Assembly: GCA_019454145.1 (NCBI GenBank)
Contig: CP075366.1
Coordinates: 1,095,564 to 1,159,563 of the forward strand
Direction: 5' to 3'
Origin: Fimbriimonadaceae bacterium
GTDB taxonomy: Bacteria > Armatimonadota > Fimbriimonadia > Fimbriimonadales > Fimbriimonadaceae
DNA length: 64,000 bases
Shown: piece by piece, positions 13,626-22,562 of the stretch
Position numbering within the stretch: position 1 is the stretch's first letter
Layout of the letters: each line of letters starts with the position of its first letter
The notes under the pieces: model-generated
The model's database searches: none
Told to the model about the DNA's origin: nothing
The model's input: only the letters and a program-made list of their open reading frames with translations
Program-made: the position numbers and the translations under genes

Positions 13626-15885
13626 ATCGTTCCTCCGTAGCTCCAGTATGGCTTGTCAGCACTTCAGTAAATGTAGGCCCGTGGAGTGGACAAACACCTT
13701 TCGGTTCACTTCCCTTAAAGAAGGGGCGCCGCACAGTTTCAGGGCAGTAAGCATTAGCTCGTTGACCAGAATCAGCACATACACTCACGTAAACAACATC
13801 TTGGTTTTGTCCAGTTCCACCTGTGGTTTTTGGCGGAGAAACTGGAGGCTTGGTTTCATTCGGATCCTTCACCAAGTTCGGATCAACTGGCGGTTCATCG
13901 GGGATTTCGGGATCAACCACTGGCGGCTCGTCCACTGGTTCTTCGGGAATATCATCCGGTTCTTCCTTAACCGTTACGCTCCGAACACCATTAAATGACC
14001 GAGATTTTTCGCCCACCTTTTTCTGAATGTCCCGTAAAATATCGTTCCAGACCCTAGCTGGGCCTTCACCACCGAATAACCCGCGCATTGGTGTAGCTAC
14101 TGGTCGCCCATCAACAATCTGTTCGTTTGCGACCCACGCGATTCCGATTAGTTGATCCGTGTATCCACAGAACCAAGCATCTTTGTGATCGTTAGTCGTT
14201 CCTGTTTTTCCACGAGCATTGATCACGCTTCGGACATGAGTACCTGTTCCCGACAGAACATTCTGTCGCAGGCAAAGATCAATGTATTCTGCTCCTGCCG
14301 CGTTCATCACCGCCCGTGCTTTTTTAGGCACCAAGGATTCCTCTGAGCCATCAGGGTGAATAACACGCTCAACCGCGTAGACCGGATACCGGTCTCCGTG
14401 GCTTTGAAATACCGAATAGGCTTCTGCCATTTCCGGCATATAAACTTCGCCAGATCCAAGCGCAAGGCTCATCACCGCTGGTAGGTTGCTCTTCTTAAAC
14501 CCGAGGCTTCGCTTACAGAAAGCAACCGTGTTGCTCTCGCCAACTTCATCTATGGCGTGAACCGCCGCCGTGTTGTTGGAAGTCGTTAACGCGGTGGAAA
14601 TAGAGATTCGCCCCCGATTTGCTCCACCCTGGAAATATTCGTTCGAAAACGGCTTCTTCATTGGTGTGGTCGAGATCGTGGTGCCTTCATCAAATACGCC
14701 GCGATCTAGACCAGCCGCATAAACAAACGGCTTAAAGCTAGAACCGGGCTGGCGCCCTGGCCCCATCCACATCATATTGAATTCGGATTTTTGATAATCT
14801 GGTCCACCGACCATAGAAACAATCCGGCCCGCGTTGTCAGTCACCAATATCGCCATCTGATTGACGCGATAGCCTTTCAGATTTTTCACCCATTTGACAA
14901 CTCCTTTTTCGGCAATCGTTTGATAGGTGCTATTTAAAGTGGTGACTACCCGGTATCCGCCCGCTGAAATATCGATTCCCTTCTTGGCGAGTTCGTTCAG
15001 AACATAGTCAACAAAGTATGGGTGAACTTTTTCTTTCGTAACGACTTGGGGGCGCTTGGCCCGAAGCTTCACTGGTTCTGCTTTCGCCTCTTCGTACTCT
15101 TGCTTATCTATATATCCTTCTTCGCGCATGATGGCGAGAACGACGTTGCGGTTCTTAGTTGCTTTGTCTAAGTTCGCCACCGGATTCTCATCACTTGGTC
15201 TACGAACACAGCGCGCCAGCATGGCGGCTTCCGCGACGGTCAGATCATCCAACGATTTACCGAAGTAAACATCAGCCGCCGCACTGATTCCGTAGGCTTG
15301 CTGACCGAAGAACACTTGATTCATGTAGAGTTCAAGAATCTGATCCTTCGTCATTTTGCGTTCGATAACAATGGCGAGGGCCATGTTGTCGAGCTTTCGT
15401 TCGATGGTGGGGGCATCACCCGTGAACACACGCTTGGCGATCTGCATTGTGAGTGTTGAGCCGCCGCCACTTTCGCGTGTGCTCCGCTCTTTGGTTGCGA
15501 CAAATAGAATCCGCATAAGCGACCAGAAATCAATACCAGGGTGATCCCAGAACCGTTTGTCTTCCGCAGCCACCATCGCATTTACTACGCGTTGGGGAAT
15601 ATCGGAACGCGGAACTGCCTTACGGTACTCAGATTGGATTTCGTACAGTACCTCGCCATCCGCTGATTCAATGCGTGATGGGCGACTATTTAAATCTTGG
15701 ATAACAGTATCAAGCTTGTTTACAATGAGCTCTGCCTTTTGGAGTCGCTGATAAGCGAAAACTGATCCGACAATAAAAATGAGCATCAAGAACATGAGGC
15801 TCAAAGTCAGGAAGACCTTTATTTTCTTACGGCGTCTGATTTTTTTACGGTCAGGAGCCGGCTTCGTTTGGGCCGATTTGGCCAT
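13504..15885 (-). CDS. Penicillin-binding protein 1A (bifunctional glycosyltransferase/transpeptidase)
   Basis: A 793-residue class A PBP. It has a basic cytosolic tail, a membrane helix (about 23-45), a GT51 domain with catalytic Glu108 in AAEDKRFWDHPG and the GGSTLTMQ motif, and a transpeptidase domain with SSFK (Ser382), SNN (436-438) and KTGTT (560-564). A Pro/Asp-rich linker (about 645-700) leads to a C-terminal Cys-containing segment seen in many class A PBPs. It polymerises and cross-links glycan strands. The final 40 residues are encoded over the start of the next gene in a different frame and look unlike a functional tail, so the native stop may have been lost. Confidence 0.92.
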   Translation of the reverse strand: MAKSAQTKPAPDRKKIRRRKKIKVFLTLSLMFLMLIFIVGSVFAYQRLQKAELIVNKLDTVIQDLNSRPSRIESADGEVLYEIQSEYRKAVPRSDIPQRVVNAMVAAEDKRFWDHPGIDFWSLMRILFVATKERSTRESGGGSTLTMQIAKRVFTGDAPTIERKLDNMALAIVIERKMTKDQILELYMNQVFFGQQAYGISAAADVYFGKSLDDLTVAEAAMLARCVRRPSDENPVANLDKATKNRNVVLAIMREEGYIDKQEYEEAKAEPVKLRAKRPQVVTKEKVHPYFVDYVLNELAKKGIDISAGGYRVVTTLNSTYQTIAEKGVVKWVKNLKGYRVNQMAILVTDNAGRIVSMVGGPDYQKSEFNMMWMGPGRQPGSSFKPFVYAAGLDRGVFDEGTTISTTPMKKPFSNEYFQGGANRGRISISTALTTSNNTAAVHAIDEVGESNTVAFCKRSLGFKKSNLPAVMSLALGSGEVYMPEMAEAYSVFQSHGDRYPVYAVERVIHPDGSEESLVPKKARAVMNAAGAEYIDLCLRQNVLSGTGTHVRSVINARGKTGTTNDHKDAWFCGYTDQLIGIAWVANEQIVDGRPVATPMRGLFGGEGPARVWNDILRDIQKKVGEKSRSFNGVRSVTVKEEPDDIPEEPVDEPPVVDPEIPDEPPVDPNLVKDPNETKPPVSPPKTTGGTGQNQDVVYVSVCADSGQRANAYCPETVRRPFFKGSEPKGVCPLHGPTFTEVLTSHTGATEERYARAGSWNQRTDFKAASHLANLSRSLLFFLYSATLFDANR

Positions 15886-15945
15886 AGTTCACGTGCCTAT
15901 TATGACGGTTGAAACAAGCGTCGGGTGTCAGCAGTTCCAGCCTGA

Positions 15946-16887
15946 CTAGGCCTTCACGCTTTTTGCGAGTCGCTCCAATTCATCCTGGCTAAGGTCGCCC
16001 ACAAGTACGAGCGTGTGACCATCATCTTCCCATCGGAAAATTTTCACCCGATCAGATTGTCGGAATCCGTCGGTTTTTTGGCTTCCTTTCATCACAAACA
16101 AGCTCACTCGCTTATCGTTTGACGTGTAAAACTGCCGCAGAATTTTAACCCCGTCGAACTCCATCTGCCCTGAGTTCATCAATGTGTAGCTATTGTTGGT
16201 GATCATAAACGGATCAACCCCCATTTGCTTCGCTAGACGCTTCAGATCATCCTCTACGGTGACCAGTTTTGCACCCTTTGGGAGCGAAAACTTTGAGTCG
16301 GAAATCTTTGCATTGAAGTTGATTTCAATGACCTCATAGCCGCCTTGAACATCTCCTTTCGCATCAAGGAAATTGCGCTTGAGAATTACAAATTGCTGGG
16401 TATCCACCCACATTCGGTGCATTCCCCGATCTCGACCAAATCGCGACTCCACCAGGTAAGTAGAGCGACCAGCGATTTTTTCACCGTATTTGATAATCGG
16501 GTCATCACCCTTGGGGTCAGTTAAAAGTCGCGTGATTTCATCCAGGGTTCGAGAAGGACTAATTCGAATCTCGTTTGTTGAAATCGTATAGGTGTACCGC
16601 TTGCCGTCTCTTTCAAAAATCTTTGTGTCTGCGTAAGGGGAATCTTTGAAGTAACTGATGTAAACCCGACCGCGGCTACGCATGACGCGCTCATCCACTT
16701 CTCTCTTGGTTCCATCCTGCGAAGGCAGAATCAACCTGCGCACAGCCGCATAGTTCGCTTTTGAAGAAGCAGCTGTAATCTTTGCCGCGATTTCGGTTGC
16801 TTTTGGCAAGCGACCTTGACTAAATGCGGGGCTACTGACTACCAAAATCAGAAGCCCGCATAAAAGTCGTCGAAACATAGGAATCAC
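15946..16887 (-). CDS. MucB/RseB-like periplasmic sigma-regulator protein
   Basis: A 313-residue exported protein (signal peptide about 1-23, ending SPAFSQ). The mature protein has an N-terminal LolA/RseB-like beta domain (about 30-220), including RMWVDTQQFVILKRNFLDAKG and the typical strand pattern, and a smaller C-terminal domain (about 225-313) with YTSNDKRVSLFV. Proteins of this family sense mislocalised lipid or envelope protein and shield the anti-sigma factor from proteolysis. Context agrees: it is encoded two bases after a membrane anti-sigma-like protein and downstream of an ECF sigma factor. Confidence 0.8.
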   Translation of the reverse strand: MIPMFRRLLCGLLILVVSSPAFSQGRLPKATEIAAKITAASSKANYAAVRRLILPSQDGTKREVDERVMRSRGRVYISYFKDSPYADTKIFERDGKRYTYTISTNEIRISPSRTLDEITRLLTDPKGDDPIIKYGEKIAGRSTYLVESRFGRDRGMHRMWVDTQQFVILKRNFLDAKGDVQGGYEVIEINFNAKISDSKFSLPKGAKLVTVEDDLKRLAKQMGVDPFMITNNSYTLMNSGQMEFDGVKILRQFYTSNDKRVSLFVMKGSQKTDGFRQSDRVKIFRWEDDGHTLVLVGDLSQDELERLAKSVKA

Positions 16888-16889
16888 TC

Positions 16890-17381
16890 TTACCAGTTGG
16901 AATAACCAGAAGTTAGGTTATGGCTACGGCGAGGGGCACGCCAGCCAAGTGACGCTTGAGTTTCATCTGCCTGATGAGCAGAAATCAACACTGTGCCAAG
17001 ATCTTTTGATTGTGGAGATGGAGCATTTTCGACAACCGCCGTTGTAGGCGTGTTGTTCGCCACTTGAACTGGATTCGCCGACTCTTGCTGAGAGTTCATG
17101 ACTACCGTGAGCAAAAATGCACAAGCGGCGGCAGAAGCGGTAATTGCTCCACCCCAAGCCCAGAACTTCCAACCATGTCTCACTGGCTGAGGAGCAATTT
17201 GCTTGAGTTGCTCGTTTAATTCGCTGCGCCATGCAAGGCTCGGTGCGGGATTTTCGACATGACTCAAATAATAAGCCGTCAGGCTCTCATCACCTGCTTC
17301 CAAGGCTTGTTCCAAGGCGATATGTTCTGCCGCATCTAGCGGTTCTTCATTCACCAATTTATTCCAAAGTTTCTTATCCAT
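16890..17381 (-). CDS. Anti-sigma factor-like single-pass membrane protein
   Basis: From the ATG at 17381, two bases after the stop of the ECF sigma gene and with AAAGG upstream, this is 163 residues. An in-frame extension to 17414 only reads sigma-factor codons. The cytosolic part (1-80) is helical and acidic, with an NEEPLDAAEHIALEQAL segment resembling RseA-type anti-sigma domains that lack zinc ligands. One membrane helix (about 86-107) and a short periplasmic tail rich in Thr, Pro and Gln follow. It should hold the ECF sigma factor inactive until cleaved. No zinc-binding HxxxCxxC is present. Confidence 0.75.
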   Translation of the reverse strand: MDKKLWNKLVNEEPLDAAEHIALEQALEAGDESLTAYYLSHVENPAPSLAWRSELNEQLKQIAPQPVRHGWKFWAWGGAITASAAACAFLLTVVMNSQQESANPVQVANNTPTTAVVENAPSPQSKDLGTVLISAHQADETQASLGWRAPRRSHNLTSGYSNW

Positions 17382-17383
17382 TC

Positions 17384-18091
17384 TCAGTTCACACCTTTGG
17401 GAGAACTTTCCCAATCGTTATGACTATCCACATAAGCTCGCACGTATCGTTGAACGTGCGCACGAGCCAAAAACAAACGGCTTTTAACTGTTCCCACAGG
17501 AACGTCAATCACCCGGGCAATTTCTTCGTACCCTAAATCTTCTTGGTCGTGCATTACCAAAACCGATCTTAGTTTGTCGCTCATCGAAGCGATCGCTTGC
17601 TCAAGAACTGTTTCCAATTCAATGTTCAAAACGTTTTGCGCAGGATCCCACCGCACATCTGCGAAATCGAAAGCATCCTCACCTTCTATTGTCGGTTCCA
17701 TACTCATCTGAGCTGGCATCCGATTTCGTTTTCTTGCTCGATCTATACAAAGATTGTGGGCAATTCTGAACAACCAGCTTCGCAAACTAGCTCGTCCATC
17801 GAACCCCGCCATAGCTTGAAATGCCTTGATGAACACTTCTTGGGTGACGTCTAGCGCTTCATCTTCGTTGTGAACAAATCGGCGGACATAGCCAAGAACT
17901 CTGGCTTGGTAGGCATCGACAACTTTTCCAAAAGCGTCGTAATCTTGTTTACGACACTTCGCAACTAACGCCTGCTCGGAAGCAAGATCAAAGTCGTTTT
18001 GCGTTGCCAATCTGGTTGCACCTAGCCAATGACCCATTGTTCTGCAATAGTCATTGACGTTTTCTACGAGAGCGAGTTCACTGCCATTCAA
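17384..18091 (-). CDS. ECF sigma factor (RpoE-like)
   Basis: A 235-residue sigma factor. Region 2 spans about 52-115 (DAFGKVVDAYQARVLGYVRR, then DVTQEVFIKAF and SWLFRIAHNLCIDRARKR) and region 4 about 165-225 (YEEIARVIDVPVGTVKSRLFLAR). Regions 1.1 and 3 are missing, as expected of ECF types. The first 30 residues are weakly conserved and a later start at residue 19 is possible. It heads a minus-strand series with an anti-sigma and an RseB-like protein and then PBP1A and PBP2, so it probably directs an envelope-stress or cell-wall regulon including its own operon. Confidence 0.9.
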   Translation of the reverse strand: MNGSELALVENVNDYCRTMGHWLGATRLATQNDFDLASEQALVAKCRKQDYDAFGKVVDAYQARVLGYVRRFVHNEDEALDVTQEVFIKAFQAMAGFDGRASLRSWLFRIAHNLCIDRARKRNRMPAQMSMEPTIEGEDAFDFADVRWDPAQNVLNIELETVLEQAIASMSDKLRSVLVMHDQEDLGYEEIARVIDVPVGTVKSRLFLARAHVQRYVRAYVDSHNDWESSPKGVN

Positions 18092-18122
18092 AAGGTCCCT
18101 GGGAAAACCTCGTAAATAAAAT

Positions 18123-18150
18123 GGCCCTAAGCCAAGTATGACTTAGGGCC
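18123..18150 (-). terminator. Intrinsic terminator after the barrel protein gene
   Basis: Nine-base arms GGCCCTAAG/CTTAGGGCC with a ten-base loop. On the minus strand it is followed by ATTTTATTT. It lies 17 bases after the outer-membrane protein gene and so isolates it from the ECF operon downstream. Confidence 0.8.
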
Positions 18151-18166
18151 AGTAATCGCAGTTAAC

Positions 18167-18679
18167 TTAGAACCGGATTCCGCCAACCAAGGAGAAGCCG
18201 TTGAGGGCATCTCGGTTGGAACCGAAGTATCGGAATTCAGCAAACAAAGCTCGTCCGCTGAAGTTGAAGTCTTTACCGATTGACAGTTGGTAGTTGAAAT
18301 CCATGCTGCTGTCAGTTCCGCCGATGGTTGCTCGCTTTCCGAATCCAACCCCAGCACCAACTGAGTAGTAGAAATCTGGGTGGCGACCAACGTAGTTGTA
18401 AAGAACAGGAACGTTAGCAAAGCTGCCTTTACCGTAGTAGTCAACCGAAAGGCTCCAGTGAGCAAGGTAATCAGGGTTGTTAGAAGGAATATCCTTCAGT
18501 TTGAGTTCTGCACCCATTGTAAACCAGTTTTGCCCTTCAACTTTTTTACCGTCGCCTTGAGCCAAGAACCAGCCAGCCCGAACGGAAATGTTCATCGGCT
18601 TTTCGTAGTCGGCCATAGCCGGGACGACAAGAACCGCGCTTAGTGCCGCGGCGATACCAATTTTCACCATACTCTTCAT
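18167..18679 (-). CDS. Small outer-membrane beta-barrel protein
   Basis: From the ATG at 18679 this gives 170 residues; the start is chosen because GAGAGG lies nine bases upstream and a clean signal peptide follows (ending VVPAMA, about residue 23). The mature part alternates polar and hydrophobic residues with aromatic girdles (SVRAGWFLAQG, LSVDYYGKGS, FYYSVGAGVGFG) and ends in the classical C-terminal aromatic residue (GGIRF), a BAM recognition signal. This implies an outer membrane. About eight strands are plausible. Ligand unknown. The gene is followed by an intrinsic terminator. Confidence 0.8.
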   Translation of the reverse strand: MKSMVKIGIAAALSAVLVVPAMADYEKPMNISVRAGWFLAQGDGKKVEGQNWFTMGAELKLKDIPSNNPDYLAHWSLSVDYYGKGSFANVPVLYNYVGRHPDFYYSVGAGVGFGKRATIGGTDSSMDFNYQLSIGKDFNFSGRALFAEFRYFGSNRDALNGFSLVGGIRF

Positions 18680-18823
18680 CCGTGATCCTCTCGTCATTCG
18701 AGTGACCTGATCGGCGATGCCAATCACTTCTCCCAACTATAGCACGTTGGAATCGCTCAGGTCCAGTGCTTGAGCACGAACTTAAATATTTTTTGTAAAA
18801 TCTTAGTGGTTAACCTTTCATAC

Positions 18824-18829
18824 TAGATT
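18824..18829 (+). promoter_or_regulatory. Candidate -10 (TAGATT) of leaderless esterase gene
   Basis: TAGATT lies exactly six bases before the ATG at 18836, with no Shine-Dalgarno. Confidence 0.4.
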
Positions 18830-18835
18830 CAAATC

Positions 18836-20041
18836 ATGCTTGTTTCCCTTGCGATTCTCCTCGGTGTACAGGTTCAGCCGATCAAAATTGAAACCCTCTT
18901 CCAGGACTACTTTTCTGGAGATTCAACAAGAGTTGCCAGGGCGCAATCGGCACTGAGCGACTACGATTGGAAGCCAGAATACAAATCACAGATTTGGAAG
19001 GCATACAGTCAAGCTCCTATTCATAAACAGCTCAAAGCAGACTTTGATGCCCGCATCGTAAAAACCGCCGACCGCACAGCGCCGTTTAAGTTTCGCATCG
19101 TAGGAACTCCCAACGGTAAATCAATGCCTCTCGTGTTCGCTCTGCACGGAGGAGGAAGCGGCCCGGCATCGCTCAACAACAGCCAGTGGGATGGGATGTT
19201 CAACGGCTACTACCGAGATAAGCCGGAAAGCGGGCCATATATTTACTGCGCTCTGCGTGCACCCAATGACGAATGGAACGGGTTTTACGACGACAGCATT
19301 TCGCCGCTCGTCGAGCGATTGATTCTCGCGTTCACATTGTTCGGCAATGCCGATCCTCAGCGAGTCAGCATCACTGGCGCATCACATGGTGGCTACGGCA
19401 CTTTTGTAATCGCCCCAAAAATTCCGTACCGATTCGCAAGCGCGAACGCATCCGCTTCCGCCCCCACTGATGGTGAAACCGAAGGTGTGAACCTTCGGAA
19501 CCTATACTTTACTTGGATGATAGGCGGTAAAGACAATGCTTACGGACGCCCTGAACGTTGCCAAAAATTTTCGGAAAATGTAAAAGAATGGCGTACCGAA
19601 TACGGTGGGTTTGAAGGTGGAATGACGTTTCTTAGTGAAACCGGACATTCTGTTCCCGATCGCGATATATTGAGAGAATTATTGAGTGTGCGTAGAAACC
19701 CAGCACCAGACAAGCTGATTTGGGTTCAAAGCGACAACACACTCAAAAACCACTACTGGCTCACTGATCCGAATCCAAAGTCAGGACGGCGAATTTATGC
19801 CGAAATGACAAGTAGCTCAATCACCGTGGTTAACAGTGATGCACCAGCACTAGAGTTCCGACTCAATTTGGCTTCGACCACAAAATCATTTGTCATTGTT
19901 TGGGGCAAGACTTCTACGAAAATCCAACTACAGCCGTACCCCGCCAATTACTGTGAATCACTCATGGCACTAGGCGACCCAGATTACGCCTCACCATTTA
20001 AGATTGTCATCGAGAATCCTAACCTGAGTCAGCTAAACTAA
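18836..20041 (+). CDS. Secreted alpha/beta-hydrolase (esterase/peptidase-like)
   Basis: A 401-residue protein with a short hydrophobic N-terminus. The core has an oxyanion segment FALHGGGSG near residue 100, the nucleophile elbow GASHGG (Ser near 182) and a late histidine in SETGHSVP. This order fits the esterase_PHB/dienelactone-like polymeric-ester hydrolases. The C-terminal 100 residues form an extra beta-rich domain. The substrate is not evident; candidates are an ester-linked polymer or peptide. It is followed nine bases later by an M20 peptidase gene, probably co-transcribed. Confidence 0.75.
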   Translation: MLVSLAILLGVQVQPIKIETLFQDYFSGDSTRVARAQSALSDYDWKPEYKSQIWKAYSQAPIHKQLKADFDARIVKTADRTAPFKFRIVGTPNGKSMPLVFALHGGGSGPASLNNSQWDGMFNGYYRDKPESGPYIYCALRAPNDEWNGFYDDSISPLVERLILAFTLFGNADPQRVSITGASHGGYGTFVIAPKIPYRFASANASASAPTDGETEGVNLRNLYFTWMIGGKDNAYGRPERCQKFSENVKEWRTEYGGFEGGMTFLSETGHSVPDRDILRELLSVRRNPAPDKLIWVQSDNTLKNHYWLTDPNPKSGRRIYAEMTSSSITVVNSDAPALEFRLNLASTTKSFVIVWGKTSTKIQLQPYPANYCESLMALGDPDYASPFKIVIENPNLSQLN

Positions 20042-20049
20042 CTGAACTC

Positions 20050-21168
20050 ATGGTCAACGAATCTCGGCTCATCAACCTGTTCAAAGCGTTAATCACTATT
20101 AACGCGCCCGCCAAAGAAGAGCGTGAATGCGTTGACTATGTCAAGAATCTCCTCACCGAACTTGGCCTTGAAGTTACTGAAGACGATGCGGGCCAGGCGA
20201 TTGGCGGAAACGCAGGCAACGTGATCGCCAAACTCCCAGGCAACAAACCTGGAGCACCGAGGATTTTCCTCTCTGCGCACTTTGATACAGTGGAGCCGAC
20301 CGCCGGAATTAAGATAATTGAGGACGGTGACATTATCAAAACCGACGGAACAACAATTCTCGGAGCGGATGACAAAGCCGGAATGGCAACCGCTATAGAG
20401 TGCATCCAAATGCTGCAAGAAACTAACGCCGTTCATGGTGATGTGTATCTGCTATTTGATGTCGCTGAAGAAATCGGTTTGCTCGGTGCCGGGCACTTGA
20501 AAATTCAAGATTTGAACCTCGATTACGGCTACGTTTTAGATACCGGCCCACCAGTAGGCACCTTTGTTAACCGCACGGCAACTCACGATAAATTAGAAGT
20601 CACCGTTATCGGCAAACCTGCGCACAGTGGAAAAGACCCAGAAAATGGAATCAACGCAATTGTTGTTGCATCTCACGCGATTAGCAAAATGAAACTCGGA
20701 CGGATTTCACCAGAAACCACCGCCAACTTTGGGTTGATCTCCGGCGGGACTGCGGTCAACGTCGTTTGCCCGTTCGTGAAGCTTCGCGGTGAAGCCAGGA
20801 GCACCAGCGAAGCGGAACTTGATGCTCAAATCGCTCACATGAAAGAGTGTTTTGAAACTGCGGCGGCAGAGTTCAATACAACTGTTGAGATTGTTCACGC
20901 GCGCCACTACAGCGCATACACGATTGACGAAAATCACCCTTGCGTGGTGAACGCAGTTCAGGCGAGCAAGAATTTAGGCTTCGAGCCGACTTTACGCACC
21001 ACTCTCGGCGGAAGCGATGCAAATAAGTTTAATGCTCACGGCACAACCTGCATTGTTGTCGCCACCGGGATGGATAAGATTCACACGCATGAAGAGCAGG
21101 TGTCTCGGCGGTCGCTCATTGATAACGCTCGGTTGAATTACGAGTTGATTGTGAATGCGGCAAGGTGA
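20050..21168 (+). CDS. M20 family metallopeptidase, peptidase-T-like
   Basis: A 372-residue dinuclear zinc peptidase. Metal ligands are visible as LSAHFDTVEP (His), GADDKAGMA (Asp) and DVAEEIGLLG (catalytic Glu plus ligand). A dimerisation domain with the invariant GKPAHSGKDPENGINA follows, and the last zinc histidine is in DKIHTHEEQV. Length and motifs match the PepT-like/M20 tripeptidase group (PepT2) of cytosolic aminopeptidases. It ends nine bases before the convergent Clp-N gene. Confidence 0.88.
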   Translation: MVNESRLINLFKALITINAPAKEERECVDYVKNLLTELGLEVTEDDAGQAIGGNAGNVIAKLPGNKPGAPRIFLSAHFDTVEPTAGIKIIEDGDIIKTDGTTILGADDKAGMATAIECIQMLQETNAVHGDVYLLFDVAEEIGLLGAGHLKIQDLNLDYGYVLDTGPPVGTFVNRTATHDKLEVTVIGKPAHSGKDPENGINAIVVASHAISKMKLGRISPETTANFGLISGGTAVNVVCPFVKLRGEARSTSEAELDAQIAHMKECFETAAAEFNTTVEIVHARHYSAYTIDENHPCVVNAVQASKNLGFEPTLRTTLGGSDANKFNAHGTTCIVVATGMDKIHTHEEQVSRRSLIDNARLNYELIVNAAR

Positions 21169-21179
21169 AAATCTTCAAC

Positions 21180-21611
21180 TTAATGTTCCTCGCCATTGAA
21201 CTCTTTCACTTCAGCTAAAATTGTTTCAAACTCCATGTTCGCATCCGAGAATATCTTTGCCGTCAGACCATTGTTTAGTTGAAACAGGCCGAGGAGCAGC
21301 GATCCTGTAGTAATGTATTTTTCCCCTAATAGCACCTTGCATGCGTCGGCTAATTCAATACTTCGCTTGGACTCGGCGCTCAAGCTAATATCTAAGTACT
21401 TACTGTCCTGATCAGATGAAATGACTTGATCCCTTACCGATTGGTATGTCACGCCATATTTTTCCAAAATTGTCAACGCAATACATGACTCAGCACGAAA
21501 TATCCCTAAGAGAAGTAGCTCAGGCTCTATAATGTGTGTTTTGAAAAATTCCGATTCATCCTGAGAATAAAACACAACTTTCCGAGAAGCTGCTGAAAAC
21601 TTTTGCCACAC
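21180..21611 (-). CDS. Stand-alone Clp N-terminal repeat protein
   Basis: A 143-residue protein made only of the two Clp-N repeats. The first starts FSAASRKVVFYSQDE and continues IIEPELLLLGIFR; the second is SAESKRSIELADACKVLLGEKYITTGSLLLGLF. In ClpC/ClpB this module binds adaptors and substrates; stand-alone versions (ClpC-like N-terminal proteins) can act as adaptors or anti-adaptors. No ATPase domain follows. The start is a GTG. The gene is on its own between convergent pepT-like and upstream metF genes. Confidence 0.8.
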   Translation of the reverse strand: MWQKFSAASRKVVFYSQDESEFFKTHIIEPELLLLGIFRAESCIALTILEKYGVTYQSVRDQVISSDQDSKYLDISLSAESKRSIELADACKVLLGEKYITTGSLLLGLFQLNNGLTAKIFSDANMEFETILAEVKEFNGEEH

Positions 21612-21631
21612 GCAGGAATTTTACTCTGCTA

Positions 21632-22489
21632 TTAACATTTCAAAGCCTCGACAACGACCCGCGTGGCTGGGCTCTTATTCAGAGTATAAAAATGAATCCC
21701 TGGCACGCCGGCTTCCAAAAGCTCATGAGTTTGGGCGATGGCGTGAGCGATGCCGATATGATAAACCGCCGCCGGAGCCGCATCGTATTGGCTCAGCAAC
21801 TTAGATAGATGGGCAGGAATCGTCGCCCCGCACATACTGGTGAACCGCCGAACCTGTTCGACATTTTGAATCGGCATGATTCCCGGAATGATAGGCTGAG
21901 TGATGCCGATGCTCCGTGCGCGCCCAACAAACTCGAAGTACTTAGCGTTATCAAAAAAGAGTTGAGTGATGAAGAAGTCCACGCCAGCATCTGCTTTCCG
22001 CTTCATCGCATCTAAATCACTGCGGAACGATTCCGCTTCTGTATGTTTTTCCGGATAGCAAGCAGCGGCAATGCATGCATCAGGAAAGTCCCCACGAATA
22101 ACAGAAATCAATTCATTGGCAAAGTTGCAGAACCCCGGTTGCCAATTCCCCTCTAAAGGCGGATCGCCGCGTAAAGCAAGGATATTGGAAAGCCCGGCTT
22201 GCTTGGATTCAGTAAGCGTTTGCCGGATTTCCGATTCGGGCACACCCAAGCAAGTCATGTGAACCATTGGCTCGATGCCGGATTCCTTTCGGATTTGCGA
22301 AGCCCATTCGGCAGTTTTAAGGCGCGTCGAGCCGCCCGCCCCGCAAGTCACACTTACAAAAGTAGGATTCAGCGCGGAAAGTTGTGTAATGGTTTTGAAC
22401 AGCCGTTCTTCCCCCTTCGGTGTTTTGGGAGGGAAAAATTCAAACGAAAAACTTGGGCCGTCAACCCCGAGCCGATCAATAATGCGCAT
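21632..22489 (-). CDS. metF: 5,10-methylenetetrahydrofolate reductase
   Basis: From the ATG at 22489 this gives 285 residues, the usual MetF length; longer in-frame extensions read through a terminator and are rejected. Recognisable blocks are FSFEFFPPKT, TCGAGGSTR, HMTCLG, NILALRGDPP, FFITQLFFD and PGIMPI, which form the FAD-binding TIM barrel. It reduces methylene-THF to methyl-THF for methionine synthesis. No other methionine gene is adjacent. A TATACT box lies 12 bases upstream of the ATG. Confidence 0.95.
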   Translation of the reverse strand: MRIIDRLGVDGPSFSFEFFPPKTPKGEERLFKTITQLSALNPTFVSVTCGAGGSTRLKTAEWASQIRKESGIEPMVHMTCLGVPESEIRQTLTESKQAGLSNILALRGDPPLEGNWQPGFCNFANELISVIRGDFPDACIAAACYPEKHTEAESFRSDLDAMKRKADAGVDFFITQLFFDNAKYFEFVGRARSIGITQPIIPGIMPIQNVEQVRRFTSMCGATIPAHLSKLLSQYDAAPAAVYHIGIAHAIAQTHELLEAGVPGIHFYTLNKSPATRVVVEALKC

Positions 22490-22521
22490 TACGTCGCTGA
22501 AAGTATATACACAAACAAAAA

Positions 22522-22553
22522 ATACCCCTGAGCCGTAAAGCACAGGGGTATTA
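22522..22553 (-). terminator. Strong intrinsic terminator
   Basis: Ten-base perfect arms AATACCCCTG/CAGGGGTATT with a 12-base loop, followed on the minus strand by TTTTTTG. It ends the PEP-CTERM nuclease gene ten bases upstream and separates it from metF. Confidence 0.9.
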
Positions 22554-22562
22554 CTAATAATA

